Source of the DNA: Bernardetia sp963719525
Lineage (GTDB): Bacteria; Bacteroidota; Bacteroidia; Cytophagales; Bernardetiaceae
Direction of reading: 5' to 3'
Length of the DNA stretch: 64,000 nucleotides
NCBI GenBank assembly: GCA_963719525.1
Contig: CAVRCG010000004.1
Location: 2,170,001 to 2,234,000 of the forward strand
In this document: positions 19,779 through 27,714 of the stretch, in pieces
Position numbering within the stretch: position 1 is the first letter of the stretch
Layout of the letters: every line of letters begins with the position of its first letter
Notes under the pieces: model-generated
What the model saw: the letters and a program-made list of their open reading frames with translations, nothing else
The model's database searches: none
Told to the model about the DNA's origin: nothing
Program-made: the position numbers and the translations under genes

Positions 19779-20696
19779 TTATCTTTTTCCTCCACCACCA
19801 CCACCACGATTGTTTCCACCACCAGAGTTTCCACCACCACGGTTGTTTCCACCACCACGATTATTGCCTCCTCTAGAGTCGTTTTTAGAATCGCCACCTT
19901 CATTTCTGTCATTGCGATTTCCACCACGGCTATTACCACCACGATTGTTTCCACCACGGTCATTTCTGTCATTACGGTTTCCACCACGGCGATTACCACC
20001 ACGGTCATTTCCACCACGTCCACCACCACGTTCTTGCTTTTCAGCTAGAGCAGATGGAGATAAGTCTTGCTTTCCGTACAACTGCCCTTTGTAAATCCAT
20101 ACTTTGATACCTATTTTTCCATAGATAGTATTTCCTTCACTAATAGCATAGTCAATGTCTGCACGAAGTGTATGTAGAGGCGTGCTTCCTTCTTTATAAA
20201 GTTCTACACGAGCCATCTCTGCACCACCCAAACGACCAGCCAATTTGACTTTGATACCTTCTGCGCCTGCACGCATAGCAGCTTGAATTGCCTGCTTCAT
20301 GGCACGACGGTGCGACATACGAGCTTCTAATTGTTGAGCAATATTTTCACCTACCAAACGAGCATCCATTTCTGGACGTTTGATTTCGAAGATATTGATT
20401 TGTACTTCTTTCGAAGTCAATTTTTGAAGTTCGTTTTTAAGATTATCTACCTCTTTACCTTCACGTCCGATTACTACGCCAGGGCGAGAAGTATGAACAG
20501 TAACGGTAATGCGCTTGAGTGTACGTTCGATGATAATTTTAGAAATACCACCACGTTGAATTCTAGCACGAATATATTTACGAATTTTTTCGTCTTCTAC
20601 GAGCTTGTCAGCGAAAGTTTTGCCACCGTACCAGTTTGAGTCCCAGCCTTTGACAATACCCAAGCGAAAGCCAACAGGATTTACTTTTTGTCCCAT
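19779..20696 (-). CDS. rpsC: 30S ribosomal protein uS3 with a long RGG-rich C-terminal tail
   Basis: 305 residues, where bacterial uS3 is usually about 210-250. Residues 1-~220 are normal uS3: MGQKVNPVGFRLG, the KH domain (SRPGVVIGREGKEVDNL) and the C-terminal domain (GAEGIKVKLAGRLGGAEMAR, GKIGIKVWIYKG). Residues ~221-305 are almost only Gly, Arg, Asn, Asp and Ser in RGGN, GGNNRGG and NDRND repeats, ending GGGGGGKR. The gene is last in a truncated S10 operon, 15 bases after rplV. The tail's function is unknown; RGG segments bind RNA in other proteins. Confidence 0.96.
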   Translation of the reverse strand: MGQKVNPVGFRLGIVKGWDSNWYGGKTFADKLVEDEKIRKYIRARIQRGGISKIIIERTLKRITVTVHTSRPGVVIGREGKEVDNLKNELQKLTSKEVQINIFEIKRPEMDARLVGENIAQQLEARMSHRRAMKQAIQAAMRAGAEGIKVKLAGRLGGAEMARVELYKEGSTPLHTLRADIDYAISEGNTIYGKIGIKVWIYKGQLYGKQDLSPSALAEKQERGGGRGGNDRGGNRRGGNRNDRNDRGGNNRGGNSRGGNRNDRNEGGDSKNDSRGGNNRGGGNNRGGGNSGGGNNRGGGGGGKR

Positions 20697-20711
20697 AGTG
20701 TTAGTTTTTGA

Positions 20712-21179
20712 TTAGTCTTGGTTTTGGTCATTTTTAACATTTTGAGTATCATTGTCTTGATTTTCCAAAGCTACTGCTGCTTGTTCTGCTGCCTGATTCG
20801 CAATTGATTCAGTCATATCTGCAAGAGAAGCACCTTCTGAAGGCAATCCAACGATAAGCGTAATGTGGTTAGAACGCTTGCGTACACGGTGAGCACGTCC
20901 TTGAGGTGCTGGCTGAATGCGTTTAAGCATTTTACCACCATCTACAAAAACAGTTTTGATAACTAAGCTACCAATTTCGTTAGCGAAATCTTCGTGTTTT
21001 ACTTCCCAGTTGGCTACTGCCGAAAGGAGTAATTTTTCCATATAACGAGCACCAATTTTGGGCTCAAATTTTAACATATTTATTGCAGAACTTACTTTTT
21101 TCCCACGTATCATATCAGCGACTAAGCGCATCTTGCGTGGAGATGTAGGTACGTTCTGTAATTTAGCAACAGCTTCCAT
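20712..21179 (-). CDS. rplV: 50S ribosomal protein uL22
   Basis: 155 residues. The core (about 1-125) has SPRKMRLVADMIRGKKV and the C-terminal loop RAHRVRKRSNHITL that lines the exit tunnel. The last ~30 residues (from about SIANQAAEQAAVALENQDND) are an extra Gln/Asn/Asp-rich tail. It lies between rpsS and rpsC in the usual S10-operon order. Confidence 0.96.
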   Translation of the reverse strand: MEAVAKLQNVPTSPRKMRLVADMIRGKKVSSAINMLKFEPKIGARYMEKLLLSAVANWEVKHEDFANEIGSLVIKTVFVDGGKMLKRIQPAPQGRAHRVRKRSNHITLIVGLPSEGASLADMTESIANQAAEQAAVALENQDNDTQNVKNDQNQD

Positions 21180-21227
21180 GTATTTGTTGTTTAGAAAGGT
21201 GAAACAGAATTAAAAAAAACGACTACC

Positions 21228-21509
21228 TTACTTCTTACCACGTTTGTCTTTCTTGGCAATATGCCCACGAAAGTTACGAGTAGGTGAAAATTCTCCTAAT
21301 TTATGACCAACCATATTGTCAGTAACATAAACAGGAATAAATTTATTGCCGTTATGAACAGCAAAAGTATGTCCGATAAAGTCTGGAGAAATCATAGAAC
21401 GGCGAGACCAAGTCTTGATGACGGTCTTCTTGCCAGTTTGCTCTAAAGCAACTACTTTTTTCTCTAAGCGATAGTCTATATAGGGACCTTTTCTGAGTGA
21501 ACGAGCCAT
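21228..21509 (-). CDS. rpsS: 30S ribosomal protein uS19
   Basis: 93 residues, normal length. It shows MARSLRKGPYID, the TWSRRSMI segment and HKLGEFSPTRNFRGH, which are family signatures. It begins two bases after rplB ends, so the two are tightly coupled. It sits in the small-subunit head with uS13. Confidence 0.97.
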   Translation of the reverse strand: MARSLRKGPYIDYRLEKKVVALEQTGKKTVIKTWSRRSMISPDFIGHTFAVHNGNKFIPVYVTDNMVGHKLGEFSPTRNFRGHIAKKDKRGKK

Positions 21510-21511
21510 AA

Positions 21512-22345
21512 TTAAGAGTTACGTGTTTTTCTACGAGTAATAATAAAGCTATTGGAGTACTTATTGACCTTGCGAGTCTTTTGTCCTTTAGCATATAAGC
21601 CATTGCGTGAGCGAGGGTGACCACCAGATGATTTACCTTCACCACCACCCATTGGGTGATCGACAGGGTTCATGGCAACACCACGAGTACGAGGGCGACG
21701 ACCGTGCCAACGCTTACGACCAGCTTTACCCATAATTACGTTCATATGGTCGCCGTTAGATACCGTACCAACGGTAGCATAACAGGTTCCCAGAATCATG
21801 CGAGTTTCACCAGAAGGGAGTCTAAGAATAGCATATTTGCCATCACGAGCTACTAGTTGAGCATACGCTCCTGCGCTACGTGCAAGGCTTGCACCCTGAC
21901 CAGGTTTCATTTCAATACAGTGTACAATTGTACCCAAAGGCATAATACCAAGAGGAAGACAGTTTCCTACATCTGGAGAAGCTTTCTCTCCTGACATCAC
22001 TGTTTGTCCTACTTTGATACCTTGAGGAGCAATCATATATGCTTTTGCACCGTCTGCATAAAATAGCAGAGCGATACGAGCCGTGCGAATAGGGTCATAT
22101 TCAATAGTCTTCACCGTAGCAGGAATTCCGTGCTTTAAACGTTTGAAGTCTATGATACGGTAGCGTTTTTTGTGTCCACCACCACGTTGACGAATTGTCA
22201 TTTTCCCTGATCCGTTACGACCACCAGACCTTTTCCAAGGTGCTAGTAAAGACTTCTCAGGAGTGCTTGTCGTAATTTCCTCAAATGTAGGAGCAATACG
22301 AAAACGCTGACCTGGAGTCATTGGTTTTAACTTTTTAACAGCCAT
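21512..22345 (-). CDS. rplB: 50S ribosomal protein uL2
   Basis: 277 residues from the ATG at 22345 (MAVKKLKPMTPGQRFR). An upstream in-frame codon would add 12 residues not found in the family, so it is rejected. It carries GRNGSGKMTIRQRGGGHKKRYR and the C-terminal MNPVDHPMGGGEGKSSGGHPRS, which contains the conserved His near the peptidyl-transferase centre. A 362-base non-coding gap separates it from rplW upstream, unusual within this operon. Confidence 0.97.
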   Translation of the reverse strand: MAVKKLKPMTPGQRFRIAPTFEEITTSTPEKSLLAPWKRSGGRNGSGKMTIRQRGGGHKKRYRIIDFKRLKHGIPATVKTIEYDPIRTARIALLFYADGAKAYMIAPQGIKVGQTVMSGEKASPDVGNCLPLGIMPLGTIVHCIEMKPGQGASLARSAGAYAQLVARDGKYAILRLPSGETRMILGTCYATVGTVSNGDHMNVIMGKAGRKRWHGRRPRTRGVAMNPVDHPMGGGEGKSSGGHPRSRNGLYAKGQKTRKVNKYSNSFIITRRKTRNS

Positions 22346-22388
22346 GTTGATTTTGATTAGACGAAAAAGGCTTTGCAGCACAATAATG

Positions 22389-22422
22389 CCAGTTACCAGT
22401 TACCAGCAATTAGTTACCAGTT
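22389..22422. repeat. Short ACCAGTTACCAG direct repeats
   Basis: CAGTTACCAG occurs several times in a row, with AGTTACCAGTTA. The same motif recurs at 60352-60404 upstream of serS, so it is a dispersed intergenic repeat family in this genome. The rest of 22346-22669 holds no gene that I can see. Confidence 0.45.
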
Positions 22423-22669
22423 AATTAGAATTACTTCGTAATTTTTACTTAATGGATAACTTTTTACCTTAGAATACGAAATTCTTGATAAATGTATAAC
22501 CGTTTTTCTGCGCTATTACTGCTACTTTTTCGTGGTTTCTTCTTTAAGAAACAGTACAACTAAAATGGAAAAAAAAGAGAACTAGCCTTGACACTATTTA
22601 ATTAATTAAAAATTAATTGATGTTCTCTTACAGAATAAAAAAAGAAGTCTATTATTTAATTTAAACTCT

Positions 22670-22702
22670 AGACCCTAAGGTTTTTGAAAACCCTTAGGGT
22701 CT
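22670..22702 (-). promoter_or_regulatory. Strong hairpin between rplW and rplB
   Basis: AGACCCTAAGG and CCTTAGGGTCT form an 11-bp perfect stem six bases after the rplW stop (minus strand). It is not followed by a T run, so it may be an RNA-processing or attenuation structure rather than a simple terminator. Confidence 0.5.
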
Positions 22703-22707
22703 GAAAA

Positions 22708-23013
22708 TTAAGCTTCTTCTGTATCAAATATATCGATTGTACTTCCTTCTGCAAGTTGTACAAACGCTTTTTTATAGGTCGAGGTATGACCTTTAGTAAT
22801 TGCTGTTTTTAGGTAGCGATATTTCGGTTTACCGAAAATAATTGCTGTACGTACCTTTGCAACTTTAGCATCTTGGTCTTCATACATTTTCTCAACGGCA
22901 GTTTTGATTTCTGCCTTTGTAGCTTTTTTATCTACAATGAAAACATATACACCATTTTCGTTCATTGCTGTTGCTTTCTCGGTAATTACAGGCTTCTTTA
23001 AAATAGTTTTCAT
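22708..23013 (-). CDS. rplW: 50S ribosomal protein uL23
   Basis: 101 residues, normal length. VITEKATAMNE, VDKKATKAEIKTAVE and KPKYRYLKTAITKGHTSTYKKA match uL23, which sits at the tunnel exit and binds SRP and trigger factor. It is downstream of rplD and followed by a hairpin and a long gap before rplB. Confidence 0.96.
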   Translation of the reverse strand: MKTILKKPVITEKATAMNENGVYVFIVDKKATKAEIKTAVEKMYEDQDAKVAKVRTAIIFGKPKYRYLKTAITKGHTSTYKKAFVQLAEGSTIDIFDTEEA

Positions 23014-23055
23014 ATTTTTTCTTTGATTAATCTATTTAAAAAATTGTAATACGTA

Positions 23056-23694
23056 TTAGTTAGTTTCAGAGTTAGCTTCAGCTTGAAGTACTTCTAATGC
23101 ACCTTCTGCAAGTACTACCACATCACTATTCATGATATGATACGTATGTAATTGATTTGCTGGCAAAACTTTAGTTTTTTGCAAGTTGCGAGCCGAACGA
23201 TAAACAATATCGTTTTGTTCTCCTGTTACAACAAGCACTTTTTTACCTGAAAGATTGAGATTAGTAAGTAAAGCAACAAAATCTTTAGTTTTTGGAGTAT
23301 CCATTACCAAATTTTCCATTACTGTAATCGCTTCTGCTTTTGCTTTGTGAGAAAGAGCCGAACGACGAGCTAACTGTTTTACTTTACGGTTCAATTTGAA
23401 ACCATAATCACGAGGCTCTGGTCCAAAAATACGACCACCACCTACAAATACAGGAGATTTAATACTACCTGCACGTGCGCCTCCAGTTCCCTTTTGGCGT
23501 TTTATTTTACGAGTTGAACCTGACACTATACCTCTATGCTTAGAAGAGTGCGTTCCCTGACGTTGGTTAGCCAAATATTGCTTCACGTCTAAGTAAATAG
23601 CATGGTCATTTGGTTCGATGGCAAATATGCTGTCTGAAAGTGTAGCATTTTTACCAATTTCTTTTCCTTCTTTGTTTAAGATAGGTAATTCCAT
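23056..23694 (-). CDS. rplD: 50S ribosomal protein uL4
   Basis: 212 residues. Visible segments: the tunnel loop QRQGTHSSKHRGIVSGSTRK and KGTGGARAGSIKSPVFVGGG, then FGPEPRDYGFKLNRKVKQLA. In E. coli uL4 also represses the S10 operon; whether it does so here cannot be told from sequence. It ends 42 bases before rplW. Confidence 0.97.
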   Translation of the reverse strand: MELPILNKEGKEIGKNATLSDSIFAIEPNDHAIYLDVKQYLANQRQGTHSSKHRGIVSGSTRKIKRQKGTGGARAGSIKSPVFVGGGRIFGPEPRDYGFKLNRKVKQLARRSALSHKAKAEAITVMENLVMDTPKTKDFVALLTNLNLSGKKVLVVTGEQNDIVYRSARNLQKTKVLPANQLHTYHIMNSDVVVLAEGALEVLQAEANSETN

Positions 23695-23775
23695 AATGGT
23701 ATTTCGTTTTTTGTTATTATCAATGTAATTAAAATTAGAACATCAATAATTTCAAGTGTGTAATGAATTGAAAGA

Positions 23776-24411
23776 TTAACGTTGAATAAGAATCATAGAA
23801 TTGTTTGCACCAGGAATTGCACCCGAAACAACAATAATGTTTGCTTCAAGCATAATTTTTTCTACACGTAAGTTTTTCACTTTCACACGATTACCACCCA
23901 TACGACCTGCCATACGCATACCTTTGAATACACGAGAAGGATAAGAAGAAGCACCAATTGAACCAGGAGCACGTAAACGGTTATGCTGACCGTGAGTAGC
24001 CTGACCCACACCTGCAAAGTTATAACGCTTAACAACACCTTGAAAACCTTTACCTTTAGAAGTTCCGACAACATCTACAAATTGACCTTCTTCAAAAACA
24101 TCTGAAATGTTGATTTCTTGACCAATTTCATACGTTTTCTCAAGTTCTAAGCCCATGTTGCGAAACTCAACAAGTTTGCGTTTAGGAGTAGTTCCTGATT
24201 TTTTGAAGTGTCCTTGAAGTGGCTTAGGAGTGTTTTTTTCTTTACGCTCTCCAAAACCCATTTGTACGGCACGATAACCGTCTTTGTCTTCCGTCTTGAC
24301 TTGTGTAACGACACAAGGACCAGCTTGTATTACTGTGCATGCGACACTACGTCCATCGGCATCAAACAAACTAGTCATTCCGATTTTTTTACCAATTAAA
24401 CCTATCGGCAT
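23776..24411 (-). CDS. rplC: 50S ribosomal protein uL3
   Basis: 211 residues. GLIGKKIGMTSLFDADG at the N terminus, FEEGQFVDVVGTSKGKGFQG, and GVGQATHGQHNRLRAPGSIGAS with the conserved Gln are diagnostic. It is the first gene of this operon segment; rpsJ, which normally precedes rplC, is absent, and the upstream gap leads to a divergent unrelated gene. Confidence 0.97.
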   Translation of the reverse strand: MPIGLIGKKIGMTSLFDADGRSVACTVIQAGPCVVTQVKTEDKDGYRAVQMGFGERKEKNTPKPLQGHFKKSGTTPKRKLVEFRNMGLELEKTYEIGQEINISDVFEEGQFVDVVGTSKGKGFQGVVKRYNFAGVGQATHGQHNRLRAPGSIGASSYPSRVFKGMRMAGRMGGNRVKVKNLRVEKIMLEANIIVVSGAIPGANNSMILIQR

Positions 24412-24787
24412 TATACTGGAATTTAATTATTAAGCGAAGTCATAAAAGATTAAATATATTTCTCCTTATATAGTAAAATATAAAATAGAAATTCGTTTCC
24501 CAAAAATTTACTTTTATACCTCTAAAATTGAATAGTTGAAAGGAAAATAGGGGTTTGATTATCAATATCTTAGCATAAATTTAATTATAAAAATACTGAC
24601 AAAAGAACATAGTCTTCCTCTATTTGGGAGTGCAAAAATACTAACTCTTTAATTAATAAGCAACTAATAAGTGGAAATAATTAGAAATAAATGCAGGAGA
24701 ACGAAACATTTTATAAAATTATTTATTTGATTTGAAGAAATTTTTTACAAATATTGCGTAGCTATGTAGCCAAAATATAGAAAAATG

Positions 24788-24822
24788 TTTGAATTAAATG
24801 TGATAAATAATAAATAAATTTG
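24788..24822 (+). promoter_or_regulatory. Bacteroidota-type promoter for the gene at 24859
   Basis: A TTTG (24788-24791) and TAAATTTG (24815-24822, matching TAnnTTTG) are separated by 23 bases, slightly more than the usual spacing. The -7 element overlaps a possible ATT/TTG start at 24820, which argues that translation starts at ATG 24859. The rest of 24412-24787 shows no gene; it must hold the divergent rplC promoter. Confidence 0.45.
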
Positions 24823-24858
24823 TTTCCCAAAGTTAAGAAGAACACAAAATCTACAAAA

Positions 24859-26229
24859 ATGAATATTCATACAATAAATAACATTTCACATAAATCTTTT
24901 TTAGAAGAAGAACGTAATGATTCAATTACAGGAGATTTGATTCAGGCAAATGACGAGGTAGTTTTTTGTGGAATTTGTAAGTCTGTTTTTCTAAAAGACT
25001 CATGGAAATTTATCAATGAAACGCATTGTGGACAAAAAAATACTCTCAAAGAGTTTCCTATTGCTAGACAATTATTACTGAATGCACCTGTTATAAATCC
25101 TGTTTTTATTACTCCTCTACTATCTTCTTTTTCTATGAAAGAATGGAAAGAGCATTTGAACGATTTTGATGTAGAAGATAAAAAAGCAACGATTTATCTT
25201 AAATCTAATTTCATTATAGATTGGCAAAACAGTAAGTCTGCACTACCACAAGTAGAAAAGCAGACTTTCAAAAAAATGTACAGAGAGCCTGCACAACAAA
25301 TTGCTCCATTATCTTACATTAAAAAGCTAAAAAGACGTTTTAGAGGACAAAAAAGACGTATTAAAAATTATATAGATGACCATAGAGATGATAAAATATG
25401 GTTTTTAGATAGTCAGCCTCTTGTTGGGCTTTCTGTTCTTTTTAATGTCTTTGCTCTTATAATAACTATATTTCCTGCCATTTCTTCTCCTATCGAAGTA
25501 GAATATAGTAGCCTAATTCTGCAATCTATACTTATTCTTTGTACATGTCCTATATTATATGTTATGTATCAATTTACAGAACTAACTTTTGGACATTTAA
25601 AACAGAAAGTTGCCTTGTTATTATCAACGAAAAGTAAACCAATATCACTACCTAAGCGATTAAATCAAATAGTTGAAGAAACAAATAACAATAATGTAAA
25701 TACTTTATTTGGTATCATTGAGAATAAATTTTTCTTATATACCCAAGATAATAGAATTTTATCTTTTTGCTTCAATGAAAATGAAATAATTATATTTCAT
25801 ATTTCTGATAAACAGTTATCCTTACAACTCAAAAATCAAATGAAAGAGGAAACTTTTTTTTCTTTGGTCTTTTTTTCTAAGCGAAAAATGAGTGAATTTT
25901 TACTTACACTTGCAAAACAAAAGAATCATTTTATGGATAAAAGCAAGGTAAATTTGATAGATTTTCCTCCTAATAAAGAAAAATACTTAAAAAAGAATCT
26001 TAGAAATTATAAAGAATTTATCTTTGTTAAACCGACACCCCAGCCTAGTAAAAAAGAGAGTAAAGAATATTCCGAAAAAATGACAATGATTCAACTAGAA
26101 AATCCACTCAATCCAATAGATTTGACTAAATTAGAAAAAAGCCAAAAAGTATCTAAACAGAGTAAAAATAGAAATCATCATTACCAAAACAGACATCAAA
26201 TGCAGTACAGAAATTATAAAAGAAAATAA
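24859..26229 (+). CDS. Membrane protein with a degenerate RING-like N-terminal domain
   Basis: 456 residues from ATG 24859. The N-terminal ~60 residues (DSITGDLIQANDEVVFCGICK, then SVFLKDSW...THC) align with the protein encoded at 35564-36310: ITGDLI, NDE-V-C-x2-C, SVFLK-SW, HC. The pattern resembles prokaryotic RING/treble-clef domains of the CxxC...GDE.V.C..C...CW type, but the first Cys pair is lost. Two hydrophobic segments lie near residues 190-250 (LVGLSVLFNVFALIITIFPAI and a second). The C-terminal half is Lys-rich and ends in a basic Asn/His/Arg/Gln tail. Function unknown. Confidence 0.65.
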   Translation: MNIHTINNISHKSFLEEERNDSITGDLIQANDEVVFCGICKSVFLKDSWKFINETHCGQKNTLKEFPIARQLLLNAPVINPVFITPLLSSFSMKEWKEHLNDFDVEDKKATIYLKSNFIIDWQNSKSALPQVEKQTFKKMYREPAQQIAPLSYIKKLKRRFRGQKRRIKNYIDDHRDDKIWFLDSQPLVGLSVLFNVFALIITIFPAISSPIEVEYSSLILQSILILCTCPILYVMYQFTELTFGHLKQKVALLLSTKSKPISLPKRLNQIVEETNNNNVNTLFGIIENKFFLYTQDNRILSFCFNENEIIIFHISDKQLSLQLKNQMKEETFFSLVFFSKRKMSEFLLTLAKQKNHFMDKSKVNLIDFPPNKEKYLKKNLRNYKEFIFVKPTPQPSKKESKEYSEKMTMIQLENPLNPIDLTKLEKSQKVSKQSKNRNHHYQNRHQMQYRNYKRK

Positions 26230-26245
26230 TCTAATTTCCTTATCG

Positions 26246-27499
26246 TCAAGCAAAAACAGAAATACTCATAAGGGCAAGTTGCACCTCTTCAAAAATATCT
26301 TTTACCTTTTGTTTGTTAATAGACTGCGACAAATCCACTTCAAATTTTTCGTTAAAAGAAGGAATCAAAACCCAAACATAACCCGAATGAATAGCATAGA
26401 TTAGCTTTTTCTCTACTGCTTTGTCTAACTGATTTTTATCTATAAATTGAAAGAAACTTCTATATTCTACTACTTTATCTTCGCTTTCTTTGTCGGCAAA
26501 TGAATTTTGTTGTAAGGCTTCTAGTGCTTTATTTTCTAAAAGATTTTGATAAACTGTTTCATTATTTGTATAAAAAAAATACTCTTCTTCTTTCTTTCCT
26601 GTATTACTATTTGTAGTTCTAATTACTTCATACCTCTCCAGTTCGCCTGTAAATTTGGCATATTCTGGTTTCCAATGGTAGCCACGCAATAATGGATTAA
26701 ACGCTTTCAAATTATGGCTTCGCTGCTCTTCTATGGTCATAGATTTATCTCTAAAAATCTTCGCTCCTCCTACTGTTTCTTTTGAGCCTTCTTCGGCTAA
26801 TGATTTGGGTAAAATAAATGCTCTTCCATCAAAATTTGCTTCGCTATCAGCATTTTTATTCAATTTCATTCTCACAAAAAAGCCATTAAAATTTTGACTA
26901 CTTGTATTCTGAATTCCAATTCCTGTCAGACCTGTATTACCCACATCGTCATTATCTTCAAACGATTGCAACGAAGAAACCATATTCATATCAGCGATTA
27001 CAAAATCATTTCCATTTAGTTTTCCTCTGATTACGTCATCCGTTTTTATTTTTGTATTGAATTTTATATCAAAAAGATGAGATTCATTGAGTTCTTTATT
27101 TGTAATTGTTTCAGTTGGATTATAATGAAAATCTTCTCCAAAAAATGAAATTACTTTTGTTATGATTTCTGATTTGTAATCGTGATTTAGATTTTTGACC
27201 TTTCCTTTTCCTACCAAAATCTTTTTTATTTCGTCTTTTAGAGCAATTATAAAAACTACTCCCATCAGAAAAATGACGATTGCAGCAACATAAGATTCAA
27301 ACAATTCTACAAAAAAGTAAGAAGCAATAGCCATCAAAGCTATCATAATTCCTTGTACGATAGGAATAATTTTAGCACCTTTTTTATCCAAATTTTGCCT
27401 ATTCAACTCTATTTTTTGGATAGAAGGAGCAATATTTTTTTGATAAAAATCTTCGAAGTTTTCAGTATTTTCTGGATTTGTAAATTCTGTGCTTCCCAT
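26246..27499 (-). CDS. DUF3137-like membrane protein
   Basis: 417 residues. Two adjacent hydrophobic helices lie at about 45-85 (IIPIVQGIMIALMAIASYFF and AAIVIFLMGVVFIIAL). The cytoplasmic part has HYNPTETITNKELNES, GKLNGNDFVIADM, NFNGFFVRMKLN and a C-terminal IHSGYVWVLIPS, the pattern of the DUF3137 family (unknown function). The gene converges with the upstream RING-like gene, with only 16 bases between the stops. Family call is from memory of the pattern. Confidence 0.7.
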   Translation of the reverse strand: MGSTEFTNPENTENFEDFYQKNIAPSIQKIELNRQNLDKKGAKIIPIVQGIMIALMAIASYFFVELFESYVAAIVIFLMGVVFIIALKDEIKKILVGKGKVKNLNHDYKSEIITKVISFFGEDFHYNPTETITNKELNESHLFDIKFNTKIKTDDVIRGKLNGNDFVIADMNMVSSLQSFEDNDDVGNTGLTGIGIQNTSSQNFNGFFVRMKLNKNADSEANFDGRAFILPKSLAEEGSKETVGGAKIFRDKSMTIEEQRSHNLKAFNPLLRGYHWKPEYAKFTGELERYEVIRTTNSNTGKKEEEYFFYTNNETVYQNLLENKALEALQQNSFADKESEDKVVEYRSFFQFIDKNQLDKAVEKKLIYAIHSGYVWVLIPSFNEKFEVDLSQSINKQKVKDIFEEVQLALMSISVFA

Positions 27500-27641
27500 A
27501 ATTTTTTGTGCTTTATTGAATCAGTAATCACAATATAATACAATTACGAAAAAATTAAGTCAATACGTATAAATTGGTGCAAAATTATTTTACAATAATG
27601 AAGTGAATTGGAAAATCAATTTTTATTTAACACGAAATTCT

Positions 27642-27649
27642 TATCTTTG
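27642..27649 (+). promoter_or_regulatory. Probable -7 element of the glyS promoter
   Basis: TATCTTTG matches TAnnTTTG, 66 bases upstream of the glyS ATG. The -33 region has only a weak T-rich match. Confidence 0.4.
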
Positions 27650-27714
27650 CTTTCTATTTAATAGAAAAACTCAAAAGAAATTAAATCAACTCTTTTAAAT
27701 CATAAACGACTTTC

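Noticed and set aside
19739..20094. Open frames on both strands over the rpsC tail (Pro- or Val/Glu-rich peptides)
   Set aside because: Low-complexity by-products of the Gly/Arg repeat codons.
22346..22381. N-terminal extension of uL2 (12 residues)
   Set aside because: The ATG at 22345 gives the exact family start; the extension is not seen in uL2.
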